64,000 nucleotides of DNA, taken from the NCBI RefSeq assembly GCF_000987765.1, contig NZ_LAHP01000008.1, forward strand, positions 62,001 through 126,000, read 5' to 3'. Below the pieces are notes generated by a model, which saw only the letters and a list, made by a program, of their open reading frames with translations, made no database searches and was not told the origin of the DNA. The first letter of the stretch is position 1; each line of letters starts with the position of its first letter. Shown here piece after piece: positions 30,279 to 38,675 of this stretch. The DNA comes from Arsukibacterium sp. MJ3 (GTDB lineage: Bacteria > Pseudomonadota > Gammaproteobacteria > Enterobacterales > Alteromonadaceae). Made by a program: the position numbers and the translations under genes.

Positions 30279-30341
30279 TTACTGGCCAGTAATAACAGCA
30301 ACTGCAGATGTTGTACCAGCAGCAACTGCAGTTGCTGCTGG
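30279..30341. repeat. Three adjacent palindromes after czcA
   Basis: Starting 5 bp after the czcA stop: a 14-bp perfect palindrome at 30279-30292 (half-site TTACTGG), an imperfect 20-bp one centred on CTGCAG at 30295-30314, and a 26-bp perfect palindrome at 30316-30341 (half-site CCAGCAGCAACTG). No T-run follows, so a simple intrinsic terminator is not obvious. They could be a transcript-end structure protecting the czc mRNA, or protein-binding sites. Confidence 0.75.
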
Positions 30342-30628
30342 CTGCGCAGTGCCACTTGGACTTGTATAGCGACATCGGCAAACTCACGTAAACTGAGTAT
30401 GCATTGTCCTTTTAGTCGTTTTCTTCGCACTTCACCTTATCAATACCCTGCTCTAACAACGCGCTTTTAATGACGATATGTACTAAAACCTAGTCGTCTA
30501 TGCTCAGCACATTTAATTTATCTCAGGCATTGCCCGTGACGGTATTTGCCCCAATTAATTACATAATGTAGCTATTATGCTGTGCCATTACTAACCTGAA
30601 CCATTATTAACCGAAAAAGGGTCCCACC
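30342..30628. other. Non-coding gap after czcA palindromes
   Basis: About 290 bp between the palindromes and the DUF1993 gene. No reading frame here looks like a protein. TAACC/TTA-type AT-rich DNA before 30628 probably contains the promoter of the next gene, with a GGGTCC ribosome-site-like stretch just before its ATG. I see nothing else. Confidence 0.5.
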
Positions 30629-31141
30629 ATGTTTTACGAACTGACCGTAGTGCAAAATAGTAAAATGCTGCAAAACCTGAGTGCCATTTTAGCCAAAAGC
30701 ACAGCCTTTGCAGAGAGCAAAAAAATTGACGTTGAAGTATTGTTAAATGCCAGACTAGCTCCCGATCAGTTTAATTTGATGCGTCAGGTACAAATTGCTT
30801 GCGACAGCGCCAAGCTAGGCGTAGCACGCTTAACTGACAAGGTTGACAGTGCACCAAAACATGCTGATGACGAAACAACATTAGCTGAGTTACAGCAACG
30901 CATTACTGACACGGTGGCTTATCTGGCAACCTTTACCGAAGCCGATTTTGCCAATGCGGCTACCCAACGAATTTCGCAACCACGTTGGGAAGGTAAATAT
31001 CTACATGGTCAGGAGTTTTTGATACAACATATCATGCCAAATGTGTATTTTCATATCAGCACTGCCTATGCCATTTTGCGCCATAACGGCGTAGAGGTGG
31101 GTAAAAAAGATTACCTTGGTGCCATGCCATACAAGGCTTAA
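30629..31141 (+). CDS. DUF1993 family protein
   Basis: 170 residues, soluble and helical. It begins MFYELTVVQNSKMLQNLSAIL and ends HNGVEVGKKDYLGAM, both typical of DUF1993, a family with a four-helix DinB-like fold and no established reaction. Conserved polar positions include QFNLMRQVQIACDSAK and FLIQHIMPNVYFH. It is a single-gene unit followed by a bidirectional terminator. Function unknown. Confidence 0.85.
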   Translation: MFYELTVVQNSKMLQNLSAILAKSTAFAESKKIDVEVLLNARLAPDQFNLMRQVQIACDSAKLGVARLTDKVDSAPKHADDETTLAELQQRITDTVAYLATFTEADFANAATQRISQPRWEGKYLHGQEFLIQHIMPNVYFHISTAYAILRHNGVEVGKKDYLGAMPYKA

Positions 31142-31160
31142 CAAAAACAGTATAAAAAAA

Positions 31161-31184
31161 CGCCGGCTAATGCCGGCGCTTTTA
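31161..31184. terminator. Bidirectional intrinsic terminator
   Basis: The stem CGCCGGC (31161-31167) pairs with GCCGGCG (31172-31178) across a TAAT loop. CTTTTATT follows on the plus strand and a run of seven A precedes it (seven T on the minus strand). It can stop transcripts of both the DUF1993 gene and the convergent alcohol dehydrogenase gene. Confidence 0.92.
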
Positions 31185-31195
31185 TTGCTGAAACG

Positions 31196-32197
31196 CTATC
31201 GTTCCAAAACCACGCGGTATCGCGCCTTGCCACTTTCCAAATGTGCTATCGCTTCATTTATCTGTTCAAACTTAAACATCTCCACCACCGGTTTAATATT
31301 ATGCTGCACAGCAAAATCAAGCATTTTTGCAATGGTTTGCGGACTGCCAACGGGTGAGCCTGAAACACTTCGCTGCGCCATAATAAGGCTAAATACATTG
31401 ACATCAAGCGGCTCTAGCGAAGCCCCTACAAAATGCAGGCGGCCCTTTGGTTTTAAGGTGGCCAGATACAAGTTCCAGTCTAACGTCACATTTACCGTTG
31501 AAATAATAAAATCAAAACGCCCGGCGGCTTTTTCAATATCATCGCTACTGAGAGAATTAATGCAATGGTGTGCACCCAACTCTTTTGCTTCAGCCGTTTT
31601 ACTTTCGCTAGAGGTAAAGGCAGTTACTTCACAGCCCCAGGCCCGTAAAAATTGCAAACCAAGATGGCCTAAACCACCAATACCAATTACCGCAACCTTA
31701 TCTGTTGGTTTTACATCAAATTGCACCATAGGGTTAAAAACAGTAATACCACCACAAAACAATGGACCAGCGGTTTTGGCATCCATTCCTTCAGGTAACG
31801 GTATTACCGCACTGGCATTAGCCCGCACTTTATCGGCAAAACCACCATGGCGGCCCACGATTGTGCCCTGTGCTGTGGTACACAAGTTTTGATCACCACT
31901 GCCGCACGTGCTGCACACGTTGCAGTAATCAGAGTGCCAGCCTAAGCCAACCACCTGCCCGGCTTTCAGATGATTCACGGCTGTGCCTACTGCCGCTATG
32001 CGACCGACCACTTCGTGGCCTGCTACCAGTGGGTAACTTGACATGCCCCACTCGTTATTTAACATCGATAGGTCAGAGTGGCAAATCCCGCAATAATCAA
32101 CCTCAATTTCTACTTCATCACGGCCAAGTGTACCAGGATCATATTCCCAGGCTGTCAGCTCCCCTTTTGCTTTTAATGCGGCATAAGCTTTAATCAT
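31196..32197 (-). CDS. Zinc-dependent NAD(P) alcohol dehydrogenase (CAD/YahK-like)
   Basis: Oxidises alcohols or reduces aldehydes with NAD(P). ATG 32197, with GGGAG upstream, gives 333 residues; longer frames to 32380 add an unlikely tail. Catalytic zinc ligands are Cys36 (YCGICHSD) and His61 (GHEVVGRI). The structural zinc Cys cluster CNVCSTCGSGDQNLC is at about 93-107. The coenzyme motif GIGGLGHLGLQF is central. It resembles the broad aldehyde reductase branch (YahK, cinnamyl alcohol type); the substrate is not predictable. Confidence 0.9.
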   Translation of the reverse strand: MIKAYAALKAKGELTAWEYDPGTLGRDEVEIEVDYCGICHSDLSMLNNEWGMSSYPLVAGHEVVGRIAAVGTAVNHLKAGQVVGLGWHSDYCNVCSTCGSGDQNLCTTAQGTIVGRHGGFADKVRANASAVIPLPEGMDAKTAGPLFCGGITVFNPMVQFDVKPTDKVAVIGIGGLGHLGLQFLRAWGCEVTAFTSSESKTAEAKELGAHHCINSLSSDDIEKAAGRFDFIISTVNVTLDWNLYLATLKPKGRLHFVGASLEPLDVNVFSLIMAQRSVSGSPVGSPQTIAKMLDFAVQHNIKPVVEMFKFEQINEAIAHLESGKARYRVVLER

Positions 32198-32341
32198 ATT
32201 GTCTCCCGGTAAAGTGATTTCTGTCCGAATATACTTACAGTACTGCATACAGTATTGACCAGATCTGCCAAGCTGCACGGAAATAAGTACAAAGCGCTTG
32301 TTATTTGTACAGCAAAACCTGTTTCTTAACTGGCTTTCAGG

Positions 32342-32347
32342 TATAAT
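32342..32347 (+). promoter_or_regulatory. Perfect -10 box upstream of rimO
   Basis: TATAAT lies 42 bp before the rimO ATG in a 190-bp gap shared with the divergent alcohol dehydrogenase gene. No good -35 hexamer is found at 17 bp, so assignment to rimO is tentative. Confidence 0.4.
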
Positions 32348-32388
32348 CCGCCGACTTTTTTCAGGTAGCCGTAACTTCAAGAGACTCT

Positions 32389-33792
32389 ATGACAGTACAA
32401 ACCTTTGACCCAAGCCAAACCACTACTCTGGATATGCCCGCCAAGGCATTAACAGCGCAGGCAAAAACCGGTGCTAACAAAGGCAATACTATCGGTTTTG
32501 TAAGTTTAGGCTGCCCGAAAAATCTGGTTGATTCTGAGCGCATCCTGACGCAGTTAAAAAGCGAAGGCTACAACATCGTACCAAGCTACGAGGATGCACA
32601 GTTAGTTATTGTTAATACTTGCGGTTTTATCGATAGTGCTGTTCAGGAATCACTGGATACCATTGGTGAAGCATTAGCCGAAAACGGCAATGTTATTGTT
32701 ACCGGCTGCCTTGGTGCACGCGAAGATGAAATTCGCCAGGTGCACCCGAATGTTCTTGGTATTACCGGCCCACACTCTTATGAGAACGTATTAAAACAAG
32801 TACACCAGTTTGTACCAAAGCCAAAGTACGACCCCTTTACCATGCTGGTGCCAGACCATGGCGTTAAACTTACACCGAAACACTATGCCTATTTAAAAAT
32901 TTCTGAAGGCTGCAACCACCGCTGTACTTTTTGTATTATTCCCTCCATGCGCGGCGACTTAGTAAGCCGGCCAGTGGGTGACGTACTGGATGAAGCGCAG
33001 CGCTTAAAAAATGCCGGCGTAAAAGAGCTGTTAATTATTTCACAAGACACCAGCGCCTATGGCGTTGACGTAAAATACCGCACCGGCTTCTGGAACGGCG
33101 CGCCGGTAAAAACCTCAATGCAGTCGTTATGTGAAGCGCTTGGCGAAATGGGTATTTGGGTGCGTTTGCACTATGTTTACCCCTATCCGCATGTCGATGA
33201 CATTATTCCGCTTATGGCACAGGGTAAAATACTGCCCTATTTAGATATTCCGTTTCAGCATGCCAGCCCGCGTATTTTAAAGTTGATGAAACGTCCTGGC
33301 CAGGCCGAACGAGTGCTTGAGCGCATTAAAAAATGGCGTGACATCTGCCCGGAGTTAACCATTCGCTCCACCTTTATTGTCGGCTTCCCCGGTGAGACCG
33401 AAGAAGACTTCCAGATGCTGCTCGACTGGCTAGATGAAGCGCAACTCGATCGTGTTGGCTGCTTTAAATACAGCCCGGTAATAGGCGCCAAAGCCAACGA
33501 GCTGCCTGATCCGGTTCCGCAAGCAGTAATGGATGAGCGTTATGACCGCTTTATGTTAAAACAGCAAGCCATCAGCGCTGCCCGGCTGCAAGCCAAAATT
33601 GGCAAAACCATCAAGGTGCTAATTGATGAAGTAGACGACGAAGGTGCCATTGGCCGAAGCTTCGCCGATGCGCCAGAAATTGACGGTGCGGTGTACTTAA
33701 ACGGCTTAACCCACGTTAAACCGGGTGATGTTATTGATGCCATAGTTGATGAAGCCGATGAGTATGACTTATGGGCATCAATTGCAGAATAA
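32389..33792 (+). CDS. rimO: Ribosomal protein S12 methylthiotransferase RimO
   Basis: Radical-SAM enzyme adding a methylthio group to an Asp of ribosomal protein S12. 467 residues. The N-terminal domain has its three cluster Cys ([31 protein letters not shown]). The radical-SAM motif is [10 protein letters not shown], followed by a C-terminal TRAM domain ending near residue 467. A roughly 30-residue polar leader precedes the first domain. It is distinguished from MiaB by the S12-type SQDTSAYG and HYVYPYPH segments. Confidence 0.95.
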   Translation: MTVQTFDPSQTTTLDMPAKALTAQAKTGANKGNTIGFVSLGCPKNLVDSERILTQLKSEGYNIVPSYEDAQLVIVNTCGFIDSAVQESLDTIGEALAENGNVIVTGCLGAREDEIRQVHPNVLGITGPHSYENVLKQVHQFVPKPKYDPFTMLVPDHGVKLTPKHYAYLKISEGCNHRCTFCIIPSMRGDLVSRPVGDVLDEAQRLKNAGVKELLIISQDTSAYGVDVKYRTGFWNGAPVKTSMQSLCEALGEMGIWVRLHYVYPYPHVDDIIPLMAQGKILPYLDIPFQHASPRILKLMKRPGQAERVLERIKKWRDICPELTIRSTFIVGFPGETEEDFQMLLDWLDEAQLDRVGCFKYSPVIGAKANELPDPVPQAVMDERYDRFMLKQQAISAARLQAKIGKTIKVLIDEVDDEGAIGRSFADAPEIDGAVYLNGLTHVKPGDVIDAIVDEADEYDLWASIAE

Positions 33793-33907
33793 ACTCGTTA
33801 ATTTTTAAATAGATACGGTCAAGACATTGAAAGCGCTGGCGAAGAGATTTAAGAAGCCTCAGAAGGAAACTAACTAGCACTTTTACGGATGGCTGTTTTA
33901 ACAAAGC

Positions 33908-33934
33908 GCAGCACCGACAGCATGTCGGTGCTGC
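33908..33934. terminator. Strong hairpin after rimO (possible terminator)
   Basis: A perfect 12-bp stem, GCAGCACCGACA (33908-33919) with its complement at 33923-33934, closes a 3-nt loop. It lies 115 bp after rimO. Only a short ACTTTA follows on the plus strand and GCTTTGTT on the minus strand, so it is a weak intrinsic terminator at best; it may serve another role. Confidence 0.55.
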
Positions 33935-33942
33935 ACTTTATG

Positions 33943-34035
33943 TCATTTAAAAATGGCAATGCGGTAGCCCTTTTCAAGTAACATAGTAACTACTTCACGC
34001 TTAAATTCTATTTTAATTAAATCTCCCGCTTTAAT
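33943..34035 (-). pseudogene. Possible IS3-family OrfA remnant or decayed CheB extension
   Basis: Directly after the stop of the CheB-like gene, and in the same frame, 30 codons read through to a TGA at 33943. Their second half, EFKREVVTMLLEKGYRIA (first codon at 34008), resembles the start of IS3-family transposase OrfA (pattern EFKxExVxxxxExGYxxxxxA). No OrfB, inverted repeats or rest of the helix-turn-helix follow. It is either a small transposon scar or an eroded C-terminal tail of the CheB-like gene. Confidence 0.35.
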
Positions 34036-34620
34036 TTAATTTCCACGCGCAATCAGGACAATTTGTTTAGCTATATCCTCAGGTGAAAGTACAAAATCGA
34101 CACAACCGCTGGCAATTGCGCTGGTCGGCATATCTGGTTGCGTGGCGGTATCGGGTTTCTGCGCGATGGTAATGCCCCCTACTTTCTTTATGCCACAAAG
34201 CGCATCTGCTCCGTCTCCATCGTAGCCGGAAACAATAACAGCGATAAGTTTACCGTCCCAGTACTCAGTAAGGGAGCGCAGGAACACGGTAATCACGTCA
34301 GGCCAACCTCTGGGCTTAGATATTGGTTTTAGGCGAAACTCACCATCAAGTACATGCAAATCGCGCTTTTCCGGGATAATGAACACATGGTTTGGCCGAA
34401 TATCTAATTTTTCCGTGATCAGTTCAACCGGCATTGCGGTATGCCCAGGCAGGATCTCATGGAGCATAGTGGCAACTGTTCTAAGGTGATTAACGATAAC
34501 AATAGCAACCCCCATATCGGACGGTAGATGCCGCAGTAAACGGATATACGCATCAAGACCACCAGCCGAACCGCCTACGCAAACCACCGGAAAATGTTTT
34601 CTGTCTTTATCGGTTGCCAT
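34036..34620 (-). CDS. Single-domain CheB-type methylesterase
   Basis: 194 residues, made only of the CheB catalytic domain; there is no receiver domain. The triad is visible: Ser18 (GGSAGGLD), His45 (VNHLRT) and Asp136 (GYDGDGA). Family activity is removal of methyl groups from, or deamidation of, chemoreceptor glutamates. No chemotaxis gene lies nearby, so the physiological target is unknown. Such orphan CheB domains often pair with CheR or PAS/kinase proteins elsewhere. The region after its stop looks decayed. Confidence 0.85.
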   Translation of the reverse strand: MATDKDRKHFPVVCVGGSAGGLDAYIRLLRHLPSDMGVAIVIVNHLRTVATMLHEILPGHTAMPVELITEKLDIRPNHVFIIPEKRDLHVLDGEFRLKPISKPRGWPDVITVFLRSLTEYWDGKLIAVIVSGYDGDGADALCGIKKVGGITIAQKPDTATQPDMPTSAIASGCVDFVLSPEDIAKQIVLIARGN

Positions 34621-34762
34621 TAACCAGCATTCCTTAATTGGTAAATTCCGGCATCGCCAAAATTAGTAATAATTATTATGGTCAGGGCAAAATGAACTCT
34701 ATATTTGGATGGTTTCCGCATCGGCATCAAATTTAACATTAGCACGCATCAAATATAGCATC

Positions 34763-34791
34763 TTTACCAATTGCACAGCGGAATTTATAAT
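34763..34791 (+). promoter_or_regulatory. Likely sigma70 promoter of the orphan ATP-grasp gene
   Basis: TTTACC at 34763-34768 and a perfect TATAAT at 34786-34791 are 17 bp apart, about 50 bp before the ATG at 34841. The region is AT-rich with no competing gene. Confidence 0.6.
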
Positions 34792-34840
34792 TAAGCAAAT
34801 ACGTGCATAATAGGCACTATATTTCTATGAAGGGCAATTG

Positions 34841-35710
34841 ATGAAACGCTGCGCATTCTTAACTATGGATAGTCTTGAAGGTTTTTTCGCTTACGATGAC
34901 CTGCTATTCGGCCCTTTTAGCCGACACGGCTGGCAAGTTGAGCAGGTGTCATGGCGTAAGCCTAATGTAGATTGGAACCAATATGACATAGTCGTGGTTC
35001 GCAGTACCTGGGATTATCAAACAAATGCCGAAGCATTTATCACCGTTCTGGCGCAAATTGATGCCTCTACTGCTCGTTTGGAAAATAGCCTCCGTTTAAT
35101 TAAATGGAATATCAGTAAAGATTATTTAAAGGATATTCAGGGCCAGGGTATTAGCATAGTGCCCACTCTCTGGTGTCAACAGTTTGATGCGGCAAAAATA
35201 GCTGAAGCCTTTAAAACGTTTTCTACCACTGAGCTGGTAATAAAGCCTCTCATCAGTGCTAATGCCGACCATACCTACCGTCTTAGCCGGGAAAAACTGC
35301 TGATGCAGTCTCAGGAACTGGCCAAAGCTTTTGCAACACGGCCCTTTATGGTGCAACCTTTTGTACCGGCTATTGTAGAAGAAGGCGAATACTCACTATT
35401 TTATTTTGGCGGACGCTACAGCCATTGCATCATTAAAATGCCTAAAGCAGATGATTTTCGGGTACAAGAAGAACATGGTGGAACACTCAAGTTAGTAGAA
35501 CCTTGTGAGGAAATGCTAACTCAGGGCCGTCATACTATGGCCTCTTTACCTGACGAGGCGTTATATGCCCGTGTTGATCTAGTGCGTTTTGCCAACGAAT
35601 TTGTCGTTATGGAAATAGAGCTAATAGAGCCTTCTTTATATTTCAACATGGATCCTGCCTCACCGGAGCGTTTCACAGCGGCCTTTGTTGAGCGCTTTGG
35701 TGAAGGCTAG
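34841..35710 (+). CDS. ATP-grasp ligase-like protein (DcsG/RimK-like), orphan
   Basis: 289 residues. ATG 34841 has GAAGGG 9 bp upstream. The N-terminal VVVRSTWDYQ (about 45-55) followed by an ENS..IKWN segment, and a C-terminal RVDLVRF..VVMEIELIEPSLYF (about 245-275), mark a glutathione-synthetase-type ATP-grasp fold similar to the cycloserine ligase DcsG. ELVIKPLISAN is the likely ATP-binding strand. Such enzymes join an acid to an amine using ATP. The substrate is unknown and no biosynthetic partner sits beside it. Confidence 0.78.
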   Translation: MKRCAFLTMDSLEGFFAYDDLLFGPFSRHGWQVEQVSWRKPNVDWNQYDIVVVRSTWDYQTNAEAFITVLAQIDASTARLENSLRLIKWNISKDYLKDIQGQGISIVPTLWCQQFDAAKIAEAFKTFSTTELVIKPLISANADHTYRLSREKLLMQSQELAKAFATRPFMVQPFVPAIVEEGEYSLFYFGGRYSHCIIKMPKADDFRVQEEHGGTLKLVEPCEEMLTQGRHTMASLPDEALYARVDLVRFANEFVVMEIELIEPSLYFNMDPASPERFTAAFVERFGEG

Positions 35711-35720
35711 CAAAGCTAAG

Positions 35721-36134
35721 TTAAAATATTTTAACCATAAAATATTTACAGCCAGTTTTAGGATACCCTTGCTGAACCCATTGCGTGGTGTAACCGTGCT
35801 TTTGATAAAATGGCATAGCTTGAAAGTTAAGGGTATTTAGCAGGCATTTTACACACCCGCGCTGTTTCGCTGATACTTCAATTTCCTTGAGGATTTTACT
35901 GCCAAATTGCTGACCACGTAGCGCTTCAGACACCCACAACGTATCAAGTAGTAACCAATCGCCAAAGGTACGAGCCGCTGCCCCTGCCACCACGTCACCA
36001 TTATCATTTTTAAGTTGTACCGCTAAAGGCCGGCGTTCGCTTACTTCCCAATTAGCCCAATTAAATTCAGCAATTTTTTTATCAAGGTACTCAATTAATG
36101 CAGGCTCTGGGTTGTCTAAAACTTCAATTTTCAT
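35721..36134 (-). CDS. GNAT-family N-acetyltransferase
   Basis: 137 residues. The acetyl-CoA loop LRGQQFGSKILKEIE (about 87-101) corresponds to the GNAT Q/RxxGxG/A motif, followed by NFQAMPFYQKHGY, the common C-terminal beta-strand region. The substrate is not predictable. It is convergent with the ATP-grasp gene, only 10 bp apart. Its promoter lies in the 264-bp gap before the EF-G gene. Confidence 0.85.
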   Translation of the reverse strand: MKIEVLDNPEPALIEYLDKKIAEFNWANWEVSERRPLAVQLKNDNGDVVAGAAARTFGDWLLLDTLWVSEALRGQQFGSKILKEIEVSAKQRGCVKCLLNTLNFQAMPFYQKHGYTTQWVQQGYPKTGCKYFMVKIF

Positions 36135-36398
36135 TGGTACTCCAAATTACCTGGTAACCCAGGCTTTACTTTTTAATAAAAGCCGCACTACCTTATAATG
36201 CTGCCATTTATCGACAAGGTTATGCGCCACCTTATTATCGACATCTTTTATTCACGGCAAAAAAGGCAACTATAATGCACGATGGCTTGAACAACATGGA
36301 TAAAAAATTAGCACCCTGTAACATTTTTTCCCTGCAAAACATTTTAAAATCCTGTATATTGTCGCACTATTTTCAAACCCTAGCTTATAGAGATTACT
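36135..36398. other. Divergent gap between GNAT gene and EF-G2 gene
   Basis: 264 bp with no convincing gene. AT-rich DNA before 36398 contains a TATATT -10-like hexamer near 36355, likely part of the EF-G promoter. GAGATT precedes the EF-G ATG as a weak ribosome site. Nothing else stands out. Confidence 0.4.
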
Positions 36399-38498
36399 AT
36401 GTCAGCAGATTTATCCTTATACAGAAACATTGGTATCTTCGCCCACGTTGATGCCGGCAAAACTACTACTACCGAGCGTATCCTGAAACTGACCGGTAAA
36501 ATTCATAAGTTAGGCGAAGTTCACGAAGGTGAATCTACCACCGACTTCATGGAACAAGAAGCCGAGCGCGGCATAACTATTCAGTCAGCAGCTGTAAGCT
36601 GTTTCTGGAAAGGCTACCGTTTTAACGTTATCGATACCCCTGGTCACGTTGACTTCACCGTTGAAGTTTACCGTTCACTGAAAGTATTAGATGGTGGTAT
36701 CGGTGTATTTTGTGGCTCTGGCGGTGTTGAACCACAATCAGAAACCAACTGGCGTTATGCCAACGATGCTGAAGTATCTCGTCTGATTTTCGTTAATAAG
36801 CTAGACCGTATCGGTGCTGATTTCATCCGGGTAACCGAACAAGTGAAAAAAGTGTTAGGTGCCAAGCCATTAATCATGGTTTTACCTATAGGCCGTGAAG
36901 AAACGTTCGTTGGTGTTGTCGATCTGTTAACTGAAAAAGCCTACATCTGGGATGAAACTGGCTTGCCAGAGAACTACACCATAACTGATGTACCTGCTGA
37001 TATGGCCGATGATGTTGCTATGTATCGCGAGCAGTTAATTGAAACCGCGTTAGAACAAGACGACGACCTGCTAATGGCTTACATGGAAGGTGAACAGCCT
37101 TCAATTGAAGACATTAAACGTTGTGTCCGTAAAGGTACCCGTGACTTGGTATTCTTCCCAACTTACTGTGGTTCAGCCTTTAAAAACAAAGGTATGCAGT
37201 TAGTATTAGACGCCGTTGTTGATTACTTACCATCACCAACTGAAGTTCTGCCACAACCACTGACTGACGAAGAAGGTAACCCGAACGGTAAGTTCGCACT
37301 GGTTTCTGCTGCCGAGCCTTTCCGTGCGCTGGCTTTCAAAATCATGGACGACCGTTTTGGCGCCCTGACCTTCATCCGTGTATATTCTGGTGTACTGAAC
37401 AAAGGTGACACCATTATGAATTCGTTCACAGGCAAAAGTGAGCGCATCGGTCGTATGGTTGAAATGTATGCTAATGACCGTATTGACCTTACCTCAGCGC
37501 AGGCCGGTGATATTATTGCACTTGTTGGCATGAAGAATAACACCCAGACTGGCCACACCCTGTGTGATCCTAAGCACCCTTGTACACTTGAGCCAATGGT
37601 ATTCCCAGAGCCAGTAATCTCTATCTCTGTTACGCCAAAAGATAAAGGCTCCGTTGAGAAAATGAGTACTGCTATTGGTAAAATGGTGTCTGAAGATCCA
37701 ACCTTCCGGGTTGAGACCGATATTGACTCTGGTGAAACCATCCTTAGAGGTATGGGTGAGTTACACCTGGATATCAAAGTCGACATTTTAAAGCGTACTT
37801 ATGGTGTTGAGTTAGTTGTAGGACAGCCACAGGTGGCTTACCGCGAAACCATTACCCGCGAAATAGAAGACAGCTACACCCACAAGAAACAATCTGGTGG
37901 TTCAGGTCAGTTCGGTAAAATTGATTACCGCATTCGTCCGGGTGAGCAAAACTCAGGTTTTGCTTTCAAATCTACAGTAGTAGGTGGTAGCGTTCCAAAA
38001 GAGTTTATGCCTGCTATCGAGAAAGGCTTTGCCTCTATGATGTCAACCGGCACCCTGGCTGGCTTCCCGGTACTAGACGTTGAAGTTGAAGTATTTGACG
38101 GTGCGTTCCACGCCGTTGACTCATCAGCTATCGCCTTTGAAATTGCCGCTAAAGGCGCTTTCCGCCAGTCAATTCCAAAAGCGGGTGCACAACTGCTTGA
38201 ACCAATCATGAAAGTTGACGTGTTTACGCCAGACGATCACGTAGGTGACGTTATCGGTGATTTAAACCGTCGTCGCGGCATGATCTCTGGCCAGGAAGCC
38301 GGTGTTACGGGCGTACGGATTAAAGCTTCCGTACCACTTTCTGAAATGTTTGGTTATATCAGTACCCTGCGTACTATGACATCAGGCCGTGGTCAGTTCT
38401 CTATGGAGTTCTCACACTATTCACCGTGCCCGTCAAACGTAGCTGAAACGGTTATCGCTAAAGAAAAAGAAAAGAAAGCTGCTGCTGCTAAAAACTAA
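36399..38498 (+). CDS. fusA2: Elongation factor G, second type (EF-G2)
   Basis: Translational GTPase of ribosome translocation or recycling. 699 residues with the five EF-G domains. G motifs: [12 protein letters not shown] (G1), RGITIQSA (switch), DTPGHVDF (G3), NKLDR (G4). It stands alone, away from rpsL, rpsG and tuf, and differs in tone from the canonical str-operon protein, so it is probably the extra EF-G copy known in Vibrio and Shewanella relatives. Whether it acts in elongation or in recycling cannot be told. A strong terminator follows. Confidence 0.85.
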   Translation: MSADLSLYRNIGIFAHVDAGKTTTTERILKLTGKIHKLGEVHEGESTTDFMEQEAERGITIQSAAVSCFWKGYRFNVIDTPGHVDFTVEVYRSLKVLDGGIGVFCGSGGVEPQSETNWRYANDAEVSRLIFVNKLDRIGADFIRVTEQVKKVLGAKPLIMVLPIGREETFVGVVDLLTEKAYIWDETGLPENYTITDVPADMADDVAMYREQLIETALEQDDDLLMAYMEGEQPSIEDIKRCVRKGTRDLVFFPTYCGSAFKNKGMQLVLDAVVDYLPSPTEVLPQPLTDEEGNPNGKFALVSAAEPFRALAFKIMDDRFGALTFIRVYSGVLNKGDTIMNSFTGKSERIGRMVEMYANDRIDLTSAQAGDIIALVGMKNNTQTGHTLCDPKHPCTLEPMVFPEPVISISVTPKDKGSVEKMSTAIGKMVSEDPTFRVETDIDSGETILRGMGELHLDIKVDILKRTYGVELVVGQPQVAYRETITREIEDSYTHKKQSGGSGQFGKIDYRIRPGEQNSGFAFKSTVVGGSVPKEFMPAIEKGFASMMSTGTLAGFPVLDVEVEVFDGAFHAVDSSAIAFEIAAKGAFRQSIPKAGAQLLEPIMKVDVFTPDDHVGDVIGDLNRRRGMISGQEAGVTGVRIKASVPLSEMFGYISTLRTMTSGRGQFSMEFSHYSPCPSNVAETVIAKEKEKKAAAAKN

Positions 38499-38519
38499 GT
38501 AGTAAGCCCGCAGTTAAAA

Positions 38520-38551
38520 AGCCCCGCTGGTACTACCAGCGGGGCTTTTTT
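38520..38551 (+). terminator. Rho-independent terminator of EF-G2 gene
   Basis: An 11-bp GC-rich stem (AGCCCCGCTGG, 38520-38530, with its complement at 38536-38546) has a 5-nt loop and is followed by a T-run. It lies 22 bp after the stop. Confidence 0.95.
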
Positions 38552-38675
38552 ATTTGGCATCAGCATCCATCTGGGACCTTGCAATTGGCTCTATGGCATA
38601 AGCCTTGCTACAGTTAGTCATTGAACTTAACAACTGCAGCGCATTTTTCATCACGCGCTGCATAAGGAGTTGCCG

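Noticed and set aside
30183-30470. 95-residue plus-strand frame overlapping the czcA end and the palindromes
   Set aside because: It overlaps czcA in another frame and is built from Cys/Ser-rich translation of the palindromes; no ribosome site.
31116-31892. 258-residue plus-strand frame opposite the alcohol dehydrogenase
   Set aside because: The dehydrogenase on the minus strand has all zinc and coenzyme motifs; this frame is its shadow.
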